DNA from: Bacteroidetes bacterium HGW-Bacteroidetes-2 | GTDB lineage: Bacteria > Bacteroidota > Bacteroidia > Flavobacteriales > Flavobacteriaceae | Reading direction: 5' to 3' | Assembly (NCBI GenBank): GCA_002842575.1 | Contig: PHDJ01000001.1 | Span: forward strand, 1 to 64,000 | Length of the DNA: 64,000 bases | Shown here: piece by piece, positions 53,976-61,481 of the stretch | How positions within the stretch are numbered: position 1 is the stretch's first letter | How the letters are laid out: each line of letters opens with the position of its first letter | The notes under the pieces: generated by a model | Database searches by the model: none | The model's input: the letters and a program-made list of their open reading frames with translations, nothing else | Told to the model about the DNA's origin: nothing | Translations under genes and position numbers: made by a program

Positions 53976-55757
53976 ATGGGTTCAAATTTGTTAGATACTA
54001 TTACTTTTCCTGAAGATTTGCGAAAATTGCATCCCGGCCAATTGCCGCAGTTAGCTGAGGAATTGCGGCGCTTTATCATTGATATTGTTGCTACAAAAGA
54101 AGGACATCTAGGCGCAAGTTTAGGCGTTGTAGAACTAACAATTGCCTTGCATTATGTGTTTCAAACTCCCAATGATATTCTGGTTTGGGATGTGGGCCAT
54201 CAAGCTTATGGACATAAAATTCTTACTGGTAGAAAAAACTCCTTTTCTAGCAATAGAATGCTTAACGGTATTTGTGGTTTCCCAAAAAGAGATGAAAGTG
54301 AATATGACACCTTTGGAGTTGGACATAGCTCTACAGCAATTTCAGCTACATTAGGAATGGCAATTGCTTCACAATTAAATGGCAATACCAAAAGGCAGCA
54401 TATAGCTATAGTAGGTGACGCTTCTATTGCCTCGGGCATGGCTTTTGAAGGGTTGAATCATGCTGGAGTTACCAACACCAACATATTAGTGATTTTAAAT
54501 GATAATGCTATTGGAATTGACCCAAGTGTTGGTGCTTTAAAAGAATATCTCACAAAAGTATCACTTAATAAAACACCACGACAGGACAATATTTTTGAAG
54601 CATTAAATTTTAATTATTCAGGTCCAATTGATGGACACAATATACTAGCATTACTAAAAGAACTTAACCGATTAAAAGAGGTTTCAGGTCCAAAATTACT
54701 TCATGTGATTACCAAAAAAGGGAAAGGCCTTCGACAAGCAGAAGAAAATCAGGTAAAATATCACGCCCCAGGAAAATTTGATAAAGTTACGGGTGATTTG
54801 TTTCCTAAAAGTTCAGAATTACAAGCCCCAAAATTTCAAGATGTTTTTGGAATTACTTTAGTGGAGCTTGCAGAAAAAAATTCAAAAATCATTGGAATAA
54901 CTCCTGCAATGCCCACTGGAAGTTCATTAAAGTTTATGATGGATAAATTTCCCGAAAGGGCTTTTGATGTAGGTATTGCTGAGCAACATGCAGTAACCTT
55001 TGCTGCTGGATTAGCTACCCAAGGAATGGTTGTTTATTGCAATATATACTCTACCTTTTTACAAAGAGCCTATGACCAAGTGATTCACGATGTGTGTTTA
55101 CAAAAACTTCCCGTTATCTTTTGTTTGGATCGTGCGGGAATTGTAGGAGAGGACGGCGCAACACATCATGGCATATTTGATATTGCCTATTTACGGTGTA
55201 TTCCTAATCTTATTATTTTTGTTCCGAGGTATGAAATAGAACTTCGCAATATGCTTTACACCGCACAATTGGGTTTAAAACTGCCTATTGCTATTCGCTA
55301 TCCTAGAGGCAGAGGGCGCCTAATAGATTGGAAAAAGCCTTTTTCAAAAATAGAAATTGGAAAAGGGGAAGAATTACAAAAAGGCAATACATTAGCAATA
55401 TTAGGAATAGGCCCTATTTTATATAATGTAATGGATGCTGTGTCCAAAATACTTGAAAAAGATGCTATTGGAATCTATGATTTACGTTTTTTAAAGCCCC
55501 TTGATACTAAAATGCTAGAAATAGTTTTTAATGGGTATGAAACCATCCTGACTATTGAAGATGGTGTTATCGCTGGGGGGTTTGGTAGTGCTATTCTTGA
55601 ATACGCCTCGGCAAACCATTTTAAAAATAAAGTTCACCTCATGGGTATTCCTGATAATTTTCCAGAGCATGGCACTGTAGAAGAGCTTCAGGAACTTTTT
55701 GGGATATCTGCCTCTGCCATTTTTAAAAAAATAATTAGTATAACTTCTTTAATGTAA
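53976..55757 (+). CDS. dxs: 1-deoxy-D-xylulose-5-phosphate synthase
   Basis: 593 residues. Thiamine-diphosphate binding is marked by GDASIASGMAFEGLNHAG and NDNAIGIDPSVGAL; EGHLGASLGVVELTIALHYVF opens the protein. Further motifs are DVGIAEQHAVTFAAGLA with the catalytic Glu, CLDRAGIVGEDGATHHGIFD, and the C-terminal domain ending ITSLM. It joins pyruvate and glyceraldehyde 3-phosphate to start the MEP isoprenoid pathway. The start is chosen by match to family N-termini (NLLDTITFPEDLRKL). It has its own perfect terminator. Confidence 0.95.
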   Translation: MGSNLLDTITFPEDLRKLHPGQLPQLAEELRRFIIDIVATKEGHLGASLGVVELTIALHYVFQTPNDILVWDVGHQAYGHKILTGRKNSFSSNRMLNGICGFPKRDESEYDTFGVGHSSTAISATLGMAIASQLNGNTKRQHIAIVGDASIASGMAFEGLNHAGVTNTNILVILNDNAIGIDPSVGALKEYLTKVSLNKTPRQDNIFEALNFNYSGPIDGHNILALLKELNRLKEVSGPKLLHVITKKGKGLRQAEENQVKYHAPGKFDKVTGDLFPKSSELQAPKFQDVFGITLVELAEKNSKIIGITPAMPTGSSLKFMMDKFPERAFDVGIAEQHAVTFAAGLATQGMVVYCNIYSTFLQRAYDQVIHDVCLQKLPVIFCLDRAGIVGEDGATHHGIFDIAYLRCIPNLIIFVPRYEIELRNMLYTAQLGLKLPIAIRYPRGRGRLIDWKKPFSKIEIGKGEELQKGNTLAILGIGPILYNVMDAVSKILEKDAIGIYDLRFLKPLDTKMLEIVFNGYETILTIEDGVIAGGFGSAILEYASANHFKNKVHLMGIPDNFPEHGTVEELQELFGISASAIFKKIISITSLM

Positions 55758-55760
55758 ATA

Positions 55761-55790
55761 AAAAAGACTGTCATTTTTGACAGTCTTTTT
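55761..55790. terminator. Rho-independent terminator after dxs
   Basis: AAAAAGACTGTCA (55761-55773) pairs perfectly with 55778-55790 around TTTT. It also faces the convergent peptidase gene and can serve both directions. Confidence 0.92.
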
Positions 55791-55814
55791 CTTGTAATAG
55801 CCAATATTTAAAAA

Positions 55815-58421
55815 TTATTTGATAATTAATTTTGCGTTATGAGTAAAATTATCACCTTCAATTTTAATTAAATATAATCCTGTTTTAAGACCTTGTGCAT
55901 TCACCTGAATGGTTCCATCCATAGAAACATCTTGTGAAAATACTTTTCTTCCATTGATATCAAAAATAGAAATGGTACTATCTCCCACATCTATTCTAGA
56001 AGTGATATATATATTTCCATTTGATGGGTTTGGAAAAATCCTAAAGTTATTTAAAGATTGGTCTAAAGATCCTAAAGAACATTCAACAGGAAGGTCAAAC
56101 GCCTCTACTTGATCAAAACGATTATTTGATCCACCTTGAGAGGCACTAAATCCTAAACCTCTATTTGCAAAAACATTCCAAATAAGACAAGTATTTGCAC
56201 CACCATTAGCCAATAAGTCTGCTTGCAAAATTGCATCACGACCATTTACAAAACCTGGACTACAAGGCTGTAATTTAAGAGCGTCAATAACTAATTGCAT
56301 TGCAATATTATTACCTCCGGTACCATTATAAAAATCTGGATCGAAACCATATTCATTTATTAAAGCCCAGTTTAAATCCCAAAGCATCGTTGCCCAAACA
56401 AAACCAATACCGTGTGGTTGGGAAATATTACCATTATTTGTGGCTCCGTAAGTGAAAGGATTAACTGCAAAGCTGGTACTGTAAGGTGCTGGTCTAATTC
56501 CAATACCGTCATTTGGTTGTCCTATAACAAATGTGCCTATTCCTCTGCGTTGTTCTGGAGTATCACTGGCTTTCATGGTAAGCATTAATCCAAACCAATC
56601 GCTCCATCCTTCTCCCATTTGTTCTGCATTTTGCAAACAATTACTATTAAAGGCTCCTCCTGTAAGTCTGGTAGAAATTCCATGCCCATATTCGTGAGCT
56701 ATAATACCATTATCTAAATCACCATCTAGTTGAAAAGGCCCTGTTTCCACCAATGTTCCATTAATCGTATCGCCATTTGACAAAGATAGAATGATTGCCT
56801 CTCCATCTGCCTGATTTACCATTATAGACGGAATAGTTACACTTCCACCAACTGCTCCAGGACCCATAGCTATAGGTGCAGCAGGAACATTATTAACAAT
56901 AATAACTGCAACGGCACCTTGTGTTTCTGCAGCAAGTACTTTAAATCCGAATTCACATTCACCTCTTCTAATTACAACAATTTTTCCAACCAATGATGGG
57001 CCATTTGTAATGTTATCACAACCGTCATTAGGGTCTGTAGAAACGCCGGCATCATCATCTAAAACCAAGGCTAAATCAGCGGTTAGTGGCACTATAGGTA
57101 AACCAGGACCAAAAGTTGCACTAGTAGCAGTATAATTTCCTGCTAGTGGTCCATTGTTTATTGTTAAAGGGTTGCCTGGAGGCCCCGCTGCTGACCATAA
57201 AAACATTTGCATTCTTGGTTTGTTTCCCTCTGGAGGTGAAGAAAAATTAGCGTTATTTGTTCCACTACCGTCTTGTGCGTCTGCATTTACAGAATCATTT
57301 CCAACGCCTAAACCGGTATAATTAAATTCCTGAAAATTACCACTTGCTTCATCAAAACCATATTGATACCACACATCGTGCATAATATTATTCCAATAAA
57401 ATAAATTGGTGGTTGCTGCATCTATATAGCCTAAAGGTTGTTGGTCTAAATCAAAAGCAAAGTCAAAATCTAAACCTGCACCACCTTCTGCAGAATTGCC
57501 GCCATTATTACCAGCTAAATCTGCTCTAGCTCTTACATTATTTCCTCTGGTAATTGTAAATTCTGGTCCGGCAACGCCATTAGTATCATGCCATCCAAAA
57601 GGAGATGCAATAGCATTTGCAGGCTCAGACACCACTTCATCTAAACCGTGGCTTGGGCTTTCATTGGGCATGGCAAAAACGCGGTAAGAAGATCCATCAT
57701 TGGGTGTCATAAAATTTCTTTTGATTGTGCTTTTTAATAAAACACTTTCATTGGTTGTAGCTATTGTATGGTTATGAATTTGGGTAGAATCTGCATCATA
57801 ATTACAACTAGAAACCCAATCGTGGGTGTTTAATAATTGCCCGTTTTGTGCATCAATTCTAGCGCTATACCAATGACTTCCATCTTTTAAATGAATGTCT
57901 AAATCCCACGCCAAACGAAGAAAAGTTGCCTCATCATTTGGTTGTAAAACTAATTTTACATTAATGTTTTCTTGCGAAATATTTCCGTTAGAAAAAACAT
58001 ATTTATTGTTTTCTGGGGTTCCAAGTAGCTCTAATCCTACTGGTGTATTTAAACCTAAATGTAAAGCGGCCTTTTGTATGGCTTGCTGTGGAGTTAATGT
58101 AGGATTTGTTGTATTTACTTTTTGTGACAATTGCCCAATAAATCCATTTTCAATATGGCGAACTACATTATTTGCAATGGCAAAATTTGCAATGGCATTA
58201 AAAACTTCTATACCCTGATACCTTTGCGCAGTATAAACATGGTTTACAGAGGTGCTTTTAGAAAAATGTTGGTTATAGATGTGTATGTCTGAAACATCTT
58301 GCGCACTTAAACCAAGTTGTGTACGATGTTCGTTAAAATAGGAGTTAATTACTCCTAAAAAATCTTGTGCTTGCACTAGACTAACACACAAGAATGCAAA
58401 GAGAAAAATAGTTTTTTTCAT
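55815..58421 (-). CDS. Secreted M36 (fungalysin-like) metallopeptidase with type IX sorting domain
   Basis: 868 residues. Signal peptide ends near LVQAQ. An FTP-type propeptide inhibitor region (about 25-180) precedes the M36 catalytic domain. A protease-associated (PA) domain insert lies at about 440-545 (LVGKIVVIRRGECEFGFKVLAAETQGAVAVIIVN). The zinc site is HEYGH (His576, Glu577, His580) with the third ligand at GEGWSDWFG (Glu604). The last 75 or so residues, FRIFPNPSNGNIYI to the terminal lysine, are a type A type IX secretion signal. It should be exported, cut from the propeptide and attached or released at the surface, giving extracellular proteolysis. Confidence 0.92.
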   Translation of the reverse strand: MKKTIFLFAFLCVSLVQAQDFLGVINSYFNEHRTQLGLSAQDVSDIHIYNQHFSKSTSVNHVYTAQRYQGIEVFNAIANFAIANNVVRHIENGFIGQLSQKVNTTNPTLTPQQAIQKAALHLGLNTPVGLELLGTPENNKYVFSNGNISQENINVKLVLQPNDEATFLRLAWDLDIHLKDGSHWYSARIDAQNGQLLNTHDWVSSCNYDADSTQIHNHTIATTNESVLLKSTIKRNFMTPNDGSSYRVFAMPNESPSHGLDEVVSEPANAIASPFGWHDTNGVAGPEFTITRGNNVRARADLAGNNGGNSAEGGAGLDFDFAFDLDQQPLGYIDAATTNLFYWNNIMHDVWYQYGFDEASGNFQEFNYTGLGVGNDSVNADAQDGSGTNNANFSSPPEGNKPRMQMFLWSAAGPPGNPLTINNGPLAGNYTATSATFGPGLPIVPLTADLALVLDDDAGVSTDPNDGCDNITNGPSLVGKIVVIRRGECEFGFKVLAAETQGAVAVIIVNNVPAAPIAMGPGAVGGSVTIPSIMVNQADGEAIILSLSNGDTINGTLVETGPFQLDGDLDNGIIAHEYGHGISTRLTGGAFNSNCLQNAEQMGEGWSDWFGLMLTMKASDTPEQRRGIGTFVIGQPNDGIGIRPAPYSTSFAVNPFTYGATNNGNISQPHGIGFVWATMLWDLNWALINEYGFDPDFYNGTGGNNIAMQLVIDALKLQPCSPGFVNGRDAILQADLLANGGANTCLIWNVFANRGLGFSASQGGSNNRFDQVEAFDLPVECSLGSLDQSLNNFRIFPNPSNGNIYITSRIDVGDSTISIFDINGRKVFSQDVSMDGTIQVNAQGLKTGLYLIKIEGDNFTHNAKLIIK

Positions 58422-58567
58422 TGTTTTAAGGGAATTTTTAGGACTTAAAAGTTTCGTTTAATTTATAAAACTAACTGTTAATAAGTCATTTATTAATGGT
58501 TGCTAAATATATATATAAAAAAATAACTGACAAATTTTTATTTTTATTTTAACTTAATTAACGAAAT

Positions 58568-59911
58568 CTAAACATTGTTGCCGTTTATTTTATTAAAAGT
58601 CAAAAGTGCATTACCATCTGTTAGTCCTGCAATAAAAGAACAAGACTGTAATAAGTAGTGGTAAATATTTTTAGAGGTTTTGTCCTCAAATTCTCTAAAA
58701 CCTTTCAATATTAATTTGTCATAATGAGTTTCTTTAGAATGAAAAGCGTTTTCAACTGCTATCGTATAGACCTCTAATAAGGAGGTTAGTATTTTATATC
58801 CTGCTATTTCTTTTGCCACAACCTCATCGCTAGTGTATATTTTTATTATACTTAGGGAAATTATATCTTCTATTTGTGCTTTATATTTACTTTTGCCTAA
58901 TAAAGAGACGTCAAATTCACCTTTTAAAATAGCTTCTTCATTGGCGACAAATAGAGCTGTTGCTTCTTTAATTAAAGTGTTGATTGCTAAAGCTCTTAGG
59001 TAGCTCAATCTGTCTTCTTTATTAGTAAGGGTATTATATTTTGAAGTGTTTATTGTATCTCTCACTAAATTAATAAGATATTCTAAAGCAAATTCTTCAT
59101 CTATCAAACCTAAATTAATACCATCTTCAAAGTCGATTATAGTATAGCAAATATCATCTGCTGCCTCTACTAAAAAGGATAAAGGATGGCGATGAAAACT
59201 AAGATTTTTATTATTCCCTCTATTTATCATTCCTAACTCCTCTGCAACTTCTTTAAAAAATTCAGTATCCGATTGAAAAATACCAAATTTCTTGTCACAA
59301 ATATGAGGGGTTGGTTTTTTGGGGAGCGATTCTTTTGGATATTTTATAAAGGTTCCAAGTGTAGCATAGGTTAGGCGTAATCCTCCTTCTACACCTACTC
59401 TGTTTTGAGTTAATATCTTAAATCCGTTGGCATTGCCTTCAAAATCTATAAGGTCTTGGTATTGTTTTTCAGTGAGTAGGTTTTTAAATCTTTTCCCAGA
59501 TCCATTCAGAAAAAAATCGCCAATTGCTTTTTCACCACTGTGCCCAAAAGGTGGATTTCCAATATCATGGGCTAATGAGGCAGCGGCAACAATAGCGCCA
59601 AAGTCATTAAATTTATAGCCGTAAATTTCTTGCAAATGTGGGTGTTTTTGTAAAATTGCTTTACCTACTTGCCTACCTATTGAACGACCTACAACAGATA
59701 CTTCTAGACTATGCGTAAGCCGTGTGTGCACAAAATCGGTTTTAGAAAGAGGTATTACTTGTGTTTTATCTTGCAAGCTTCTAAAACTTGATGAAAAGAT
59801 TATTCTATCATAATCTACTTCAAAAGCCAAACGAGTTTCATCTTGTTCTTTGCGGAGTCTTTTGGTGGTATCGCCTTGTTTTTTAAGCGACAACAGTTGT
59901 TCCCATTGCAT
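58568..59911 (-). CDS. dgt: dGTP triphosphohydrolase family protein
   Basis: 447 residues from the ATG at 59911 (MQWEQLLSLKKQGDTTKR, the family start); a second ATG lies directly before it and the longer frame opens on TTG. The HD-superfamily metal site is seen in HTRLTHSLEVSVVGRSIG and AASLAHDIGNPPFGHSGE, and a further conserved segment is EAADDICYTIIDFEDGIN. DRIIFSSSFRSLQDKTQV is characteristic. It hydrolyses dGTP to deoxyguanosine and triphosphate and may influence dNTP pools and phage defence; the latter is known for some relatives only. Confidence 0.9.
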   Translation of the reverse strand: MQWEQLLSLKKQGDTTKRLRKEQDETRLAFEVDYDRIIFSSSFRSLQDKTQVIPLSKTDFVHTRLTHSLEVSVVGRSIGRQVGKAILQKHPHLQEIYGYKFNDFGAIVAAASLAHDIGNPPFGHSGEKAIGDFFLNGSGKRFKNLLTEKQYQDLIDFEGNANGFKILTQNRVGVEGGLRLTYATLGTFIKYPKESLPKKPTPHICDKKFGIFQSDTEFFKEVAEELGMINRGNNKNLSFHRHPLSFLVEAADDICYTIIDFEDGINLGLIDEEFALEYLINLVRDTINTSKYNTLTNKEDRLSYLRALAINTLIKEATALFVANEEAILKGEFDVSLLGKSKYKAQIEDIISLSIIKIYTSDEVVAKEIAGYKILTSLLEVYTIAVENAFHSKETHYDKLILKGFREFEDKTSKNIYHYLLQSCSFIAGLTDGNALLTFNKINGNNV

Positions 59912-60125
59912 CATAATACTTTTTTTTAGGGAGAGCAAGATACTACTTTACATGGAAATATATTCCATTCTTAAATCTTGAAACTTCTTAACACAAAGGT
60001 AACCTTGTCTTGACAAAGTATTAATCGCTAGATAACACCCACTTTACATAGTTGAGGTTTCTTTGTGTCAAAATATTAAAGCAACTTATTTTAAACATTT
60101 GTAACTTAAATTAAAACTAAAAATC

Positions 60126-61361
60126 ATGAAAAAATTATTTTTATCCATTATGGCAATCACAGCTTTAGGCTTTGTAACCAGTTGCAGCAGTGATGATAAT
60201 ACACCGGTTGTAGTGGACGATGGGCCACAAGGGGAGGTTATTACAAAAACTGGTTTATTAACCGCAAATGAAACATGGACAGCTAATAATATTTATATTT
60301 TAGACGGCAAGGTAGTAATTAACGAAGGAGTTACATTAACCATTGAGCCAGGAACCATTATTAAAGGAGCACAAGGGCAAGATACTCAAGCTTCTGCATT
60401 AATTGTAGATCAAGGCGGAAAATTGATTGCTGATGGTACTGCCAGCGAACCTATCATTTTTACTTCCATTCTTGATAATATTGCAGTTGGACAAACAGCA
60501 GGAACAAATCTTACCGTAGAGGATTCAGGATTATGGGGTGGTGTTTTGGTATTAGGAAGAGCTCCTATTTCAGTTAGTGGTGACTTATTGACAAATCAAA
60601 TTGAAGGAATCCCTGCAAACGAGCCTTTTGGTCAATATGGAGGGAATATTTCTAATGATAATTCAGGAATCATCCGTTATGTTTCTATAAGACATGGTGG
60701 AATTGCTATAGGTCAAGACAATGAAATTAATGGTCTTACTTTGGGAGGAGTTGGTTCAGGAACTATTATTGACCATGTGGAAGTTGTAGCAAATCAAGAT
60801 GACGCTTTTGAATGGTTTGGTGGGACAGTAAACGCTTCAAATCTACTTGCTTGGGGTCAACAAGATGATGGATTAGATGTTGATCAATCCTATTCAGGAA
60901 CAATATCAAATGCTGTTGTTATTCAAACTGCAAATTCAGATAGAGCCATAGAGATTGATGGCCCTGAAGGTTCTGCTGCAACGTATGCTTCTTTTACAAT
61001 GAATAGCATAACCTTAATTGGAAACGCAGCAAATGCCTTCTACGCTGACTATAGAGACGGTGCTCGTGGAAGTTTTAATAATGTTTTAGCCTATGGCTTT
61101 GGAGCGGATGCAAAAATACGTTTTAATGGGCAAGCCTCTCAAGATAACTTCGTTAATGGTATTATTAGTTTTTCAAACTGGCAAATAGTATTACCAGCTG
61201 GCGTTCCAAATGTAGGAGCACTTTTAGTTAATACTCCCGCTGGCAGTGAAACAAATTTCACAAGTCATGCTACCGCAATCGCTAACCCATCTGCAGCAAC
61301 AGTAGGTGCAAACCTAGGTGTTTTCACTTGGACTTTTGCCTCACAAAAAGGTGCACTTTAG
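60126..61361 (+). CDS. Beta-helix-like surface lipoprotein paired with a TonB receptor
   Basis: 411 residues. The signal peptide ends LGFVTSC (Cys20) and is followed by SSDDNTP, acidic residues that favour surface exposure. The rest is a run of short repeats with the pattern of a right-handed beta-helix (DGKVVINEGVTLTIEPGTIIKG, VDQGGKLIADGTASEPIIFTS, and turns such as DDGLDVDQSYSGTIS). I do not recognise a catalytic site. The downstream TonB-dependent receptor suggests a capture protein for that receptor, by analogy with SusD; that is inference. Confidence 0.75.
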   Translation: MKKLFLSIMAITALGFVTSCSSDDNTPVVVDDGPQGEVITKTGLLTANETWTANNIYILDGKVVINEGVTLTIEPGTIIKGAQGQDTQASALIVDQGGKLIADGTASEPIIFTSILDNIAVGQTAGTNLTVEDSGLWGGVLVLGRAPISVSGDLLTNQIEGIPANEPFGQYGGNISNDNSGIIRYVSIRHGGIAIGQDNEINGLTLGGVGSGTIIDHVEVVANQDDAFEWFGGTVNASNLLAWGQQDDGLDVDQSYSGTISNAVVIQTANSDRAIEIDGPEGSAATYASFTMNSITLIGNAANAFYADYRDGARGSFNNVLAYGFGADAKIRFNGQASQDNFVNGIISFSNWQIVLPAGVPNVGALLVNTPAGSETNFTSHATAIANPSAATVGANLGVFTWTFASQKGAL

Positions 61362-61386
61362 GTTGTACTATCCAATAAATAAGATT

Positions 61387-61417
61387 GTCCATCTCCTTTA
61401 TTGGAGGTGGACTTTTT
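61387..61417 (+). terminator. Terminator-like hairpin between lipoprotein and receptor genes
   Basis: GTCCATCTCC (61387-61396) pairs with GGAGGTGGAC (61403-61412), with one G-T pair, six-base loop and five T. It lies 25 bases past the lipoprotein stop and 65 bases before the receptor ATG. It could end the first transcript or reduce, but not abolish, read-through. Confidence 0.75.
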
Positions 61418-61481
61418 GAATATAAAAAACACCATATAGAATAATAAAATCTTATCCTTTTTAAGATAAATTAAAAAAATC

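Noticed and set aside
58568-59911. dgt as part of an anti-phage system
   Set aside because: Some relatives act in defence, but the context here is ordinary, with no neighbouring defence genes.
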